Position numbers and translations under genes: made by a program. Shown in pieces: positions 35,877 through 47,618 of a stretch of DNA of 64,000 nucleotides. Positions within the stretch are counted from its first letter, which is position 1; every line of letters starts with the position of its first letter. The DNA is from Microvelia longipes (Eukaryota; Arthropoda; Insecta; Hemiptera; Veliidae): the NCBI GenBank assembly GCA_018340805.1, contig JACMZG010001911.1, positions 51,064,124-51,128,123 on the forward strand, in the 5' to 3' direction. The notes under the pieces were generated by a model. The model saw only the letters and a program-made list of their open reading frames with translations, made no database searches and had not been told where the DNA came from.

Positions 35877-37848
35877 GTGTGTGTGGATTATTTTAAACAG
35901 TGTTAAAAATAAATTTAACAATCAACATTCAATATTTACAATAATAGTTTCTTAAAAATTGTTTATACATATATTTTGATGCTCAGATTTAGCTGAATTT
36001 GTTCTTAATCGATTAAGCATGCCGTCTTATATAGGAAATCTTGCTTCAAAGCAATTTCAAGTTTCAAATTTTTTCCCATGACGTCATGTCTTGGGTTGAT
36101 GACAACATAAATTTTTCACAAACAATAGGATCCGTAACATCTTCAACATCTTCAACATGCAAAGTTTCGTTCAATTTGAGGAAAATGCACTAAAAGGTCG
36201 AAAAACGCTGACTTCTTCGTTGTCTTGGTGATTCCTATAACATCCCTGCTAGTCTTATTGTTGTACAAGAGTACCAAGATTACATTATGCCAGCTAGTAG
36301 CTATCTTTTCGAAAACGTCGCAAAATCTGTAATTCGACGATAAAGATGGATTACTATATTGTTAAGGTTAAATTACCGCAAGTTAATGAAACCACCTCTT
36401 TTAAAACGATTAGTATTCAAGTATTTTCTCCTTATTTAGCTAAACACGCCCAAACAATTACCTTTTTACTTTGAAATTAATAAAATAAATAATAAATTGT
36501 GAAATTAGCTAATTTAACAACTAATTGCTTGTCGATAAACTTTTTAAAACATATAATTATCATTTAATAAAAAACATTTGGTAGGGTACCATTTTATGGT
36601 TACGCAATAGGTAAACAATAAATAAGTTGCAAAAAGTATAATTAAATGCGTTAAAAATGTTGCGTTTAATAATATGTTGCTTTTAAATCGCACTTCTATA
36701 TTATAAATGTAAAATACGCCGCCTTAGGATGTTGTGTATCTTTCGGTACGCTGTATATAGGTCAATCACTGTATATAAAATATTTTAATAATGTATGCAT
36801 ATTTTTATATGTCTGCAACTAACTTCAATTTTAATAAGATATGTTTGAACAAAAAATGATAACGACTTAATTATTGATTAAAACATTTATTAATAGTAAT
36901 GGTTGTTTTTATAACCTTTAATATTTATGTTTTATTTAATATTATAGATATAAATGAGTTGTTCAATATAATTTAATGAATTTTATAACTATTAGCTAAT
37001 GCTAACTTTTAGATTAAGTAAAAATATATATGTCAATCATTATATAGATTATTGAATGCGTTTTAGTGGTACTTGCTAGTCAAGGAATCAATTAATATTA
37101 TTATTTTATTTAAAAATGTATTTTTATTAATGATTTAATATTTTTGGAAAGTAAATTATTTCTACCTTACGGTTTTTCATTTATTTATTTAGTCATAGTA
37201 ATCTTGTTGGGATATTCAGATCTGTAATGTTGGCAAGGTTCAATGCCAGATGATTATTTGTGTTGGCAACAGTGATTTTTTCAAAAAAACCTCCCACCTG
37301 ACTTAACCAGACGTAAACATTAGTATTTATTTTAGTTATTTAATAACCTATTTGACTAAAAGTGTTGTTAAAGTTCTGTTTATTTATTTCCGTAATGATT
37401 TCAGTTCGTCTATGTCTTTACGGATGCAACTATGGATGTAACAGTGTTATTGTGAACGGTTAATTGTGTTTTGTTTAAATTGTGTGTTTGTGTGATTTAA
37501 TTCAAGGTTGAAATAGTTTTTGTTTTTATTATTATCTGATATTGCAATGATTATAAAGTCAGTTTCATGTTTACTGTACTTGCACTTAAGGATTTTCAAT
37601 ACGAGATATAAATTATTTGTTTCATAATGAAACAAACTATTTAGACGTAACTAAGTGTAAACAAAAAAAAAGAAAACAAAAAAAAAATAATTGTAAAAAA
37701 TCGTAACGTTTCCCGCACGGATTATGTTGTTTAGTGCATTATAGATATACAAATACAACTCTAGTTGGTAACTCAATAAATTAATTTATTTTTTTACGCC
37801 AGACGCAGTCTGTTTATCATTAGGTTGGGTAATAAGACAAATTGACGA

Positions 37849-38042
37849 CTTTTTATTGTATGACACACAGTTAAAATTAGTTGACAACGTGGGAAAATAG
37901 TGTTGAGGAACAAATGAGGTTGGTCTGATATGAAATTGTGGGCGTGATATAACATCCAGGACTAACCTCATTTTTTTCCTCGCATTATTTTCCTAATGCG
38001 TTGTCAACTGATTTTAACCGTGTGTCGTGCTATAACAAATAA
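37849..38042. mobile_element. ~190-bp hairpin element
   Basis: The left arm GACACACAGTTAAAATTAGT, TGACAACG, GGAAAATA and ACAAATGAGGTTGG is matched in reverse by CTAACCTCATTTTTTTCCTC, TATTTTCCTAATGCGTTGTCA, CTGATTTTAACCGTGTGTCG. Stem about 75 bp, loop about 40 bp. No coding capacity; the ORFs over it are arm readings. Confidence 0.7.
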
Positions 38043-38221
38043 GTATTTTCCTCTTTTCGGGTGATTAAAAAGCCGTGTGACCATTACGTTTTTCATAATA
38101 TATCGTATTGGGCGGATATTGAATTCAAAACGTTAAATTTTCAGCTTTTCCAATATTGTTTTTCCTCCACATTTATCCTCCTTCTGCCTTTGGTTACGAT
38201 AACTGTAAAACTATTAAAATT

Positions 38222-38652
38222 CTTGCGCGGTGGTTGCATGCAGAGCGAATTTCCTTTGGATTGCGTGTTTTCTTACTTAACAATTCACTTCTTGCTTAAG
38301 GTTTCGGTTTATGTTATAACTTGTGACGTTTCTAAATTATCAAAAACTTCTAAAATATTTTTGTCTGTATTTTCCAAAGAAAATGCGAATAATTATCCTG
38401 TTTGTTATACAAATCTATGTTTTTAACATTTTGAAGTGCATATCACTATTTACACTAGCTCAGTTAGTGTTAATGTTTAAAAGTTTTAGCGCATTTCCTT
38501 TGAAAAATATAGGAAAAATGAATTATAAGTAGTGTTTGAGAGTTCAGAAAGTGCTCAAGTTCTAATGAATAAACCGGAACCTTAAGCAAGCAATTGATTG
38601 CTAAGCATGGAAACACGCTTTCCAAAGGAATTCGCCATCACGCCACTCACAT
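38222..38652. mobile_element. Foldback element family F1, copy 1
   Basis: The left arm starts GCGCGGTGGTTGCATGC, GCGAATTTCCTTTGGATTGCG, and passes through TTCTTGCTTAAGG and TTTTCCAAAGAAAATGCG (near 38375). After a ~100-bp loop the arms return inverted (GCGCATTTCCTTTG, AATAAACCGGAACC, GGAAACACGCTTTCC, ending TTCGCCATCACGCC). Both the arms and the loop correspond to 51890-52400 in opposite orientation, so the whole palindrome is one family unit. Noncoding; two plus-strand ORFs here are chance readings. Confidence 0.7.
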
Positions 38653-39048
38653 GAGCGAAAAGAAATTCGCTAAAAGTAAAAAAGGTATTTTTTGTGTAAA
38701 TAAACTGCTAAGTTTTTGGTAGCTTGCAAAATGTGACCTTAGAACCCTCCTACTTCCTAACAATCTAGCAAGCAGATCATAATTTTTATAAAACTAATTA
38801 TAAAGAGTTCTATGATCTAATTTTCTCCTAAGCCTCATTGTCACTTATGTCTAATTGGCGTTATTAAATTTGACCTTGAAGTCGTAACAGTGACATATTT
38901 TGCTTGCGTATCGCACTCAGTATTCTAAGGTAATACTTTATATAATTATTTAGTCTAGTTGAGTTATACGATAAGAACTTTAATTATAGATTACGAACGT
39001 ATTATACCTTTTCCCATATAAAATTCCTACTTTACTCCCTCGGACACA

Positions 39049-39178
<130 letters not shown>

Positions 39179-39251
39179 TTTTAAATTTCTAGGGATTATT
39201 CTTTATAACGGTTTTCAGCTGATTAAATTTAGTTGGGGTCTTTATTCAATT

Positions 39252-39252
<1 letters not shown>

Positions 39253-39329
<77 letters not shown>

Positions 39330-39331
39330 AT
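39253..39331. repeat. (TA)n microsatellite
   Basis: Second TA array about 75 bases after the preceding one, with TATTATA interruptions. Confidence 0.9.
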
Positions 39332-40437
39332 GGTGCTTACGCGGCCACAAGTGTTTTATTATTGATGCCATCTGATGTCTGTCTATAGGTTTTGTTATCA
39401 GCTTTTTACTGTTTACTGAGATTTCCCCTCAGCAAAGATAATTTCTTTTCATCTTGTGTTTCCTGCATTATTATTATTGCTGTTGGTGTATAGTTTTTCT
39501 GGAGTTCTCCTTTATCTGTTTTTTTATGTCGATTTAATTTTGAAGTTTTTTTCTACTATTCTTTTCTCTTTAAAATAGATGACCCGGTATAAGATTGCAA
39601 TTTGATTAAACATCACGCGATTTTTCACATCTATTTATATTGTCTCTAACTTGATGGTAATTACCATCTATGGTTTCGCTAAATAAAGTTGAATTTATCT
39701 TTTTAAATAATTCTTAAAGGTCATTCCTAAATTTAGGCTTTAAAAGTTATTTTTACATTCATTATTATCAAGTAAATAACATGCGTTTAAGCTATTTTCG
39801 TCTTATCAATGTGTCATAAGGTGTGCCTTATTTCTAAGTTTTATTTTAACTTTCTTAATTTACTTATCTTTTTTTACTGAATGTGGAAAGTATTTTCTTA
39901 TTAGAAAAATGTTATCTTAGTATAAGAAGTATAAGAAATTTCCATTATCCCAAAAAGGCAATAATACTTGATGTTCGTACTAGTCTTTATTCTCTATAAT
40001 TTTTATGCAAAGGATAATAATCCAATCATGTACCGTCCTTCGGAATAGAATATACTTTAAACCGATAATTCCGATCCTTCACGATGTTAGGTACTCGTAA
40101 AAGATCCCCTAACCCTAACTGTGTATGCAAGCTTCACGACCCTCAACAGTAGCTTATATAAAATATGTCTATGTCTGCGTTATGGTTTCTAGAGCAGGTA
40201 AGCTGAGTCTGGTAGTGGGGCACGTGTTGTTTCTAGTTGAAGCTATTCTGTGGACTCATATAGTAGAATTATATCTTCTATTTAAAGGAAATAACAAAGA
40301 GGATGCTAAAACATTAATATAGGATCTAGATCATATCATAGAGTCTACTTGTTGGATAATCTATCATCTCTCTTTAATTACTATTACTTTGTTTATGACA
40401 ATTATATCGGCTGAGCGACCAAGAGGTCGAATGCCTC

Positions 40438-41222
40438 TTGTTTCACTTGGTGGCATTTTATCTATGCTGCGTTTATAATTTGGTTTCACTTGGCGACTTT
40501 TTATCTTTGCTCTTCATAATTTGGTTTCAATTAGCGACATTTTATCTTTGCTCTTCAGTTTGGTTTCACTTGGGTTGCTTCTTGTTCACACTTTTATATT
40601 TGTTCTTTATAATTGTTTCACTTGGCTTCATTTATCTTTGCTCTTCATAATTTGTTTTCACTTGGCGACATTTTATTTGTTCTTTATAATTTGGTTTCAC
40701 TTGGCTTCATTTTATCTTTGCTCTTCATATTTGTTTTCACTTGGCGACATTTTATATTTGTTCTTATAGTTTGGTTTCACTTGGCTTCATTTTATCTTTG
40801 CTCTTCATAATTTGTTTTCACTTGGCGACATTTTATATTTGTTCTTTATAATTTGGTTTCACTTGGCTTCATTTTATCTTTGCTCTTCATAATTTGTTTT
40901 CACTTGCGACATTTTATATTGTTCTTATAATTTGGTTTCACTTGGCTTCAATCTTGGTTCACTTCATTTTATCTTTGCTCTTCATAATTTGTTCACTTCA
41001 ATTTTATATTGATTTGGTTTCACTTGCTTCATTTTATCTTTGCTCTTCATAATTTGTTTTCACTTGGCTTCATTTTATCTTTGCTCTTCATAATTTGTTT
41101 TCACTTGGCGACATTTTATCTTTGCTGATCATAATTTGGTTTCACTTGGCGACATTTTATCTTTGCTGATCGTAATTCGGTTTCACTTGGCGACATTTTA
41201 TATTTGCTGTTTATAATTTAAA
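40438..41222. repeat. 41-bp minisatellite, ~19 copies, two alternating unit types
   Basis: The unit is TTTCACTTGG + CGACATTTTA (type A) or CTTCATTTTA (type B) + TCTTTGCTCTTCATAATTTG. In the middle the A and B types alternate as ~82-bp dimers; the ends are mostly type A. Some copies are truncated. Because 41 is not a multiple of three, ORFs jump through frames and give F/L/S-rich readings that are not genes. Confidence 0.9.
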
Positions 41223-41749
41223 AACCTATGATTTCAGATGTCATTTCCTCTCTACGACTAACCTTTCCCTAATAGCATCACGTAAGATGTATCAAAGATG
41301 GATACACACAAAATTTGTTTGAAAAAATTTAAGGATCTAAAAAAATACGACTCAATTTGTAAGAGATAGCTAAAACTGAAACGAATAAAACCAGAAATAA
41401 AAGGATAAAAGGGCGTCAAGAAGAAATACTTAGAAAGTTGGAGACAGAAGGTCCCAATCAGTTTGTTTTTATGTTATCTAAAATCTTGGTTTGCCTCGAG
41501 CCAACAAGATAATCCGAGACTATAAAGCCAAACAAAATTTTATTTTTTAGCTGGCATAAAACTAAAGTCTAAAGCATATAAACTGTAACATTAAATAGAT
41601 GTTACACAACAGAGGTCGCACCAATGTATTCATTCCACTACAATTTAAGTCCTATTTCGAAAAATAACCTTGTTTAAATTAAAACTTCATTTTTTATTAT
41701 TTTTGAAGAAGAAAGACTGTGTTTTGTATAAAACGATTTTATCCAAAGA

Positions 41750-42194
41750 AAAGTCCGCGAATTACAAATCCTTGGTAAAACTTTAGTAAATATAATGTAC
41801 TTTTGTTAGGTCTAAATTAGAATTTGCTTCAGTTGTATGGACTTCATTCTATATATGCTATATAGACATGATAGAAAGAGTACAGAATAAGTTTTTAAGG
41901 TTTGCCTCTTGGAAATTAAAACTAAATAAAAACTAAAGTTTTAAAAGAAATTAAAACTACCAAGACCACCTCATGAATATAATATTATTAGAAATACCTT
42001 GAAATTGCTCCCTCTTGAAATTAGGAGGCAACACACTGACATCATACTCGTATTGCTCTGTGATTTATTAAACAATGTTATAGACTGCCCAGATCTCTTA
42101 CAGCATATCAACTTTAATATTCCAAGAGTACAACTTGAAATAAAGAGAAAACTAACAATTTTTATTTATAACATGTTTGTACTAAAAATCTGAT
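41750..42194 (+). pseudogene. Relic of a jockey-type non-LTR retrotransposon reverse transcriptase (C-terminal part)
   Basis: From about 41790 the reading gives KTLVNIMYF, then after a frameshift SKLEFASVVWTSFY, CYIDMIERVQNKFLRF and, after a stop and frame change, KLLPLEIRRQHTDI, LLCDLLNNVIDCPDLL and INFNIPRVQ. The (R/S)KLEYASVVW and (H/Y)IxxIERVQ(N/K)KFLRF motifs and the following IDCPxLL...INFNVPR segment are characteristic of the C-terminal part of the RT ORF in jockey-type insect elements. Stops and frameshifts show it is dead, and the 5' part is absent. It sits in the sense orientation in mtd intron 1A. Confidence 0.75.
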
Positions 42195-42330
42195 AGGGAT
42201 ATTTTATCTGATTCATCAGTTTCAGATGTTTTCAGGCCTCATGAGTAGGTTTGACGCGTTGTCTGTCTGAATGTGTTTGTGTCTGTATCATCGTAGTTCC
42301 CTTTAATCATTGAGATTAATTTAAAGTTCC
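42190..42330 (-). repeat. Dispersed repeat family D1, reverse fragment
   Basis: Read on the minus strand, it gives GGGAACTACGATGATACAGA, CACAAACACATTCAGACAGACA and then a diverged end. This matches the GGAGATACGATGATA...CAGACAGACA part of the 4390-4797 copy. It follows the RT relic directly, so D1 might be linked to such an element or may simply be inserted beside it. Confidence 0.5.
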
Positions 42331-44864
42331 GAGATACCCCGTACCTCGATACTTTTCCGCACCTTTTTTTTTTGGAAAATTGTAAAAAATCGGAAAATAA
42401 TCAAATTGTGTTGAAATTCGGTTGAGTAGGAAATTAAAGCGAGCCCGGAGTAGGAAGGACGAACGTAGCAAATTTGATTTATTAAGGAAAAGTTTCGAGG
42501 CACTTCGTACCCGATTTATTATAAATTTTAATGTATTTTTAAAAGTAAGAATATTAAACTGCTATAAAGCTCAAGATAAGTGTATCTATTTCAGACTTAA
42601 TGATAATATAATGAGGTTGTTATACTTGCCATTTTTCAGCACATAAATAATGAGGTGCTCGATAATTCAACCTTAACTCACCAGGAGGTCTCTTATCTGT
42701 TATCAGTGTAAACAACAGACTATAACCATCTTAAACAATACTGTTTTTATCAGTCAATATTAGACCATCGACATTCTTTGTTCAAATGCTTTATTTATAG
42801 ATATCGCACTATTTACACGTTTTTAAGAAAGAATTATCTTAAAAATTGGTTATATTTGATATTTGATTGCACTCACTAAGAATAGATTTATCTTAGTGTT
42901 CACCCCAAATTTGTCAAATAAATTAAAGGTAAATAAGGGTATGATAAGAATAAGATACTTTGCTTAAAGATGCTGCTCTATTTGTTTATTTTTTTTATTT
43001 TATCATTGTTATTATTATTAAACTATTTATTTAATCTAAACTAATGTTTTAATCAAATATGTATTCAGGAATTACATTTTAAAATAAAAACATACAATCC
43101 CTTTGTAAATACACTTGATTGTAAAATCAAGTGTCTAATTATTTGCGCCAACGTATATGCGGAAATTTAATAATTTATTATTTTTAAAAATAGGGCGAAA
43201 TATGGTTCTTTCCATTAAAAACAAGGGGAAAGTTAACTTTTTCTCCCTTCTAGAGAAAAACTATGCTTATACCTGTACTATAATTACATTTACTTTTCTC
43301 GATTTTTCATTCTTATTTTTAATTTTTTTTCGCTTTATATTTTGTTTTTATTTCCTCCGGATCTTTTATTGCCTTTAATGTTGGACTAGATTACATTTTT
43401 TTTAGTATAATATTGTCTATGTAATATTCTATAATTTTTACTTTTATTATCTTGATATTTTTTTTTACATTATACTGTTCACAATTCTATGTTAAATTAA
43501 TAGTCGTGTTCGAATTCATTTCTTTTTATATTAGCTTAAATAAATATATAATAGTTTTAGCTATGCAGTGTTAGTTGCATGTTACTTCTACTTCGAGTTA
43601 TAAAATATACCTAAATATACCAGAAAAAATAATTACAAAAAGAAAGTACAATAAAAACCGTAAACACTCTTGAGCACCGCATAATAATATAATAAATATA
43701 TTAATAATAAATAAATAATGTTGCCTCCTGTAATATATCCATAACCCTTATTTATAAAATAAATAAATGTAAATATAAATAAAAGAATCCAGTTGAGGCC
43801 TCTTGAAAGATCTTGAACTCTCCGAAGCCCAGCTCTTCAAAAGAGCCTCCTGGAACCAGCTCTCTTTATTATTCGTGATGTGTATAAATTGACATATGCT
43901 CTAAGTCTGATATTACATTTTTTCAGTTTTATTTAAATTCATATTATTAGAATGAAAATTTAATAAAAAATAAATGAAAGAAGAAGCGCTATTTAAAAAA
44001 AAGCCGTGGAACATGTAGCCTATGAGATTGCAAGTTTCGGAGAGGAGTTTTTTTATATTCAGTGTACCATACATAAAATTCTACGTTGTAAAAACATACC
44101 GAGTTACGTTACTCCGTGCATAATTAAAAATGTTGCTTCTCCACTTTCTCTTCAGCTTGTGTTTATAGCTCCACTGTAATCTTGCTTTGTACATTGTATA
44201 TTTTGGAGCCCTGGAAAATTGTCTTTATATTTCTTTTTGTGTTTGCTTTTTCTATCTTTACCTTCTTTATGCTCTTTCTTTTTCTCCCTTTTTGTATATG
44301 AGGATTTGCTTTTGTTTATTCTCTTTGTGTCCCCTGTAACTCGTTACTAATTAAAGTAATTAATTAATTAACAGTATGTAAACATTGTGTTCTCTCTTAT
44401 AATTAAATTTTAATGGAAAACCAATTTTTGTCTCTTGCTTTTAAGAATTTATATTAGTTTTGCATTAGGTTTTAATTTTATCTTTCCTAAATAACTTCTT
44501 TTGCACCCGCGGATTTGTTTTAGCATCCAAGATCTGAATATTACTTCTTCGTTCATTTGTGTTATTTTTTATTTATTTAGAAATAAAAAATAAAATACTA
44601 AACCTTGTCGGTCATATTAACGTTTTTCCCTCACGCACTCTAACCTCACTTAACTAATCAACCGCAGAGTTTGTACACACACCTAATTATCCAAGAAGCG
44701 CACACTCAGTATGGTGGCACATTTGACAAGTTCATAATTTAATAAGTCATCTTGCCCAACTAGACTTTATCCAAGCTCATTTTTATTTGCTCATTCGTAG
44801 ACTACATTAATGATCAATTAAATTATTTACTGTGTTAAAATCAATTTACAAATTATAAAAAAAA

Positions 44865-45615
44865 TGTTTTTTTTTATTAAAATATTAAAAAAAAACTTCA
44901 CCCATTTTTAGACGTTTAAATAATGTTTTTTAAATTAATTTAAGATATGCTACAAAAGATTTTTTTGCTTAGTTCTATTATTAATATGAGCTTCAAGACT
45001 TATCGAAGGCAATCCCCTCCATTGCAAAGCTGATAAGGGGTGTTATCACTAATTAAATACTTCGGCTGAATAAGGCCAATGTAAAAATAATGATTTACGT
45101 CTAGGAAATGTTACGGTTATATGGCAGTCACTCTACTCTTACAGCTGTCATCTTTATATTGCTAAGTTTTGATAAAGACGCTATTACTAATATTTATATT
45201 ACGCTGTTACTCATTTAAGTTAGGCTTTCCTTATCAATATTATGAATCTTAATTGTAATTATTTCTTATAAAGTATTATCTTAATTAAATATTACTTGAT
45301 ATTATAAGAATAGCTTATTTCTATTTTAATGTAATTAAGTCATACTCAAACTAAAATACTAAAAATTATTTCATAATATTTTACTTTTTAGTTGATAGTT
45401 ATAAAATATTATAATGCGGTTGGTACTGAAACACTTGCGTTGACCATTTTGCTTAGTAAAATATTATTTTACTAAGCGAAATACATTTTTCTTTATTGTT
45501 CATTTTTTACTGCTAATAAACTATTAAAAATAAAACTTCACCCATTTCTAGACGTTTAAATAATGATTTTTTAAATTGATTTAAAATTTTCTTCAATAGA
45601 TTTGTTTTACTTAGT
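44865..45615. repeat. Duplicated ~100-bp AT-rich segment
   Basis: AAACTTCACCCATTT, TAGACGTTTAAATAATG, TTTTTTAAATT and a TTTGCTTAG/TTTACTTAGTT stretch occur at about 44893-44980 and again at about 45535-45620. Direct orientation, about 640 bp apart, noncoding. Confidence 0.55.
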
Positions 45616-46100
45616 TTTTAATTATTTGCGTTGATTCTTATAAACTCATTAGATAAATTGCTGAGTACATTTATTATATTGTTCGTGATAATAATAAGAA
45701 ATCAAATTATGTATAAACGTTTATGTATTAAAGCAGAAAAAATAAAAGGCGATGATAGTAATAACAATGTAAAATTAGAGCATAGAAGAGAAAATTTAAA
45801 AGAAAGGTTAGAGAAAAGCTTATAAAAGCACTGAAAAGATAAAAGTAAAATATAAATAAATAACAATTATATGAAAGAAAAACGTATTTTTACAACAATA
45901 CGAATATTTACGATTTATTTTTAAGAAAAGTATTATTATTTATTTACTTTTAAAAAAATGTTTATAAGAATGATATATGAATAAATTTTAGATAATTTAT
46001 AAGACAATTTTTATTTTAAATGAAATTGAAAATGTGATTTTTTTAAATTGTGAATTTTATCAGTACCTAGTTTTTTCATTTGAACCAAAAATGTGAGAAA

Positions 46101-46206
46101 TGTGAAAGTGCTGACTTATGAGTGCGTTGTTTACGCTGGACAAACGTCAGTTATGCTTTTGTTTACGTCAGACTTACGGTTATAACTTGCGTGTGTGCTG
46201 AGGAAC
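46101..46206 (+). promoter_or_regulatory. Putative internal promoter / 5'UTR of mtd isoform B
   Basis: Just upstream of exon 1B the AT-rich intron gives way to about 90 bases with several CpGs and repeated ACGTCAG motifs (near 46144 and 46165). An in-frame TAA at 46183-46185 bounds the coding frame. TCAGTT and TCAGAC could be initiator-like start sites, but no TATA box or transcript evidence is available. Promoter role is inferred from the alternative first exon. Confidence 0.35.
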
Positions 46207-46333
46207 ATGGAGTACCATTTCCCTCTTATGACTAGTTTGCCTTGTGAACTCGATGAAGAATATGAAACCAAAGAGATTAGAATATTGGAAGATGGATATA
46301 ATGATTTTATTGTTATATTTCTGCCTAATAAAG
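46207..46333 (+). CDS. mtd: mtd/OXR1 alternative first coding exon 1B
   Basis: ATG at 46207 has a favourable context (GGAACATGG) and an upstream in-frame stop. The exon encodes 42 residues plus one base (begins MEYHFPLMTSLPCELDEE, ends FIVIFLPNK) and stops at AAAG before the donor GTACGT. As in exon 1A, the last base is phase 1, so joining to exon 2 at 49641 gives the same glycine codon and frame. Unlike the basic exon 1A, this N-terminus is acidic and hydrophobic. The intron to exon 2 is 3.3 kb. I do not recognise the sequence from a known isoform. Support comes from the start context, the matching phase, the donor and the distinct local composition. Confidence 0.55.
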
Positions 46334-46912
46334 GTACGTTTATTCTGAGTACTTTTATATTTTACTTGTTAATAATTTGTGGATAAATAATGGTGTGATG
46401 TCCATTTATGTAAAAAATAGTTTGCAGCTTGGAATACATATAATTTTTTAAGGATTCAAATAAAAGTCTATCCACAAATGTAGTTTTAAGCATATAATGA
46501 TAGTAAAACGTCACTAATATATAATTTTTTATTCTAACAGTTGTTTAACTATTCTAGTAATTAAAGTTAATTCTGTTTCATAGCATTGAATAAAACAGAT
46601 AAATATTTAAAATCAGTTACCGATTCTTTTTTATGCTTTATTAATTTTAGTCAGTTTTCAATTCTTATAAATTAGTATGATTGATAAGAATTAAAAATTA
46701 GTACCACATCATGTCTGATTATAGGTTATAAATGTCAAAAAACCATGTAAACAAACAATGTAAATCACCCTTAATTAACCTAGCATAATATCAACATCTC
46801 CTTTTAGCGAATTATCTTAAAAAAATTCTAATTTTAGTGGTTCTCATATAGCAGACCCCAATAGTGTGACACAAATCCGTTTTCAAGGTCCCTAACTTTG
46901 TTTCGCGAAACT

Positions 46913-46953
46913 ATACATACATACATACATATACATATATATATATAATATGT

Positions 46954-47043
<90 letters not shown>

Positions 47044-47050
47044 TATATAT
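46913..47050. repeat. Compound (CATA)n/(TA)n microsatellite
   Basis: CATACATACATA leads into about 110 bases of interrupted TA. The sequence before it (GACACAAATCCGTTTTC...AAGGTCCC, TTTCGCGAAACT) is shared with the one before the TA array at 50889. Confidence 0.9.
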
Positions 47051-47141
47051 GGGTGTGTGTGTGTTAGTACTAGCTAAGAGAGTCTAAAGTAGTCAGGGTT
47101 GGCGTAGCCAGTGGCGTACCTATGGGCCCACAATGTTGAGG

Positions 47142-47618
47142 GCCCCCCAAAAAGATATAGTAAAAAATGTAAACCTTTTTATAAAATGGGTTCATGCCCC
47201 TGTAGAGATTAGTATAACCTGTCTTAACATGATTAAGTCGCGGGCCCCTTATAAGAGTTGTATGCAATCTCTTCACCTAAAAATGGGGCCCTTCGTTTAA
47301 TCTTAGTATAGTCTTTCTTAAGATCATCAAGTCGCGGGCCCCTTGTTTGAGTTTTATGCAATCTATTTATCTAAAAGTAGGGCCTGCTCAATCTTAGTAT
47401 ATTCTTTCTTAAGATCATCAAGTTATACGGCCCCTTATTTAAGTTTTATACATTCTCTTTACCTAAAAATAAAGCCCCGTTAAATCTTTGTATAGCCTTT
47501 CTTAATACCATTAAGTCGTGGGCCCCTTGTTTGAATTTTATACAATATTTTTACCTAAAAATATAGCCTAGTTCAATCTTAGTATAGTCTTTCTTAAGAT
47601 CATCAAGTCGCGGGGCCC
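47142..47618. repeat. ~94-bp tandem repeat with GGCCCC motif, ~5 copies
   Basis: Units starting GGGCCCCTT occur at about 47242, 47336, 47429 and 47520, with a diverged first unit before them and a final GGGGCCCC at 47612. Each contains TTTATGCAATCT, TTTACCTAAAAAT, GGGCC, AATCTTAGTATAG, TCTTTCTTAAGATCATC and AAGTCGC. The left flank holds GGCGTAGCCAGTGGCGTACC, a phrase common in decayed animal mobile elements. Noncoding. Confidence 0.8.

Noticed and set aside
38061..38532. Overlapping 121- and 69-codon ORFs
   Set aside because: They run through foldback family F1 arms and loop.
40186..40204. Recursive splice site candidate (TCTAGAGCAG/GTAAGC)
   Set aside because: No uninterrupted pyrimidine tract and no branch motif upstream.
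40438..40810. Several overlapping F/L-rich ORFs, membrane-protein-like
   Set aside because: Readings of the 41-bp minisatellite in shifting frames; the hydrophobicity comes from TTT and CTT codons.
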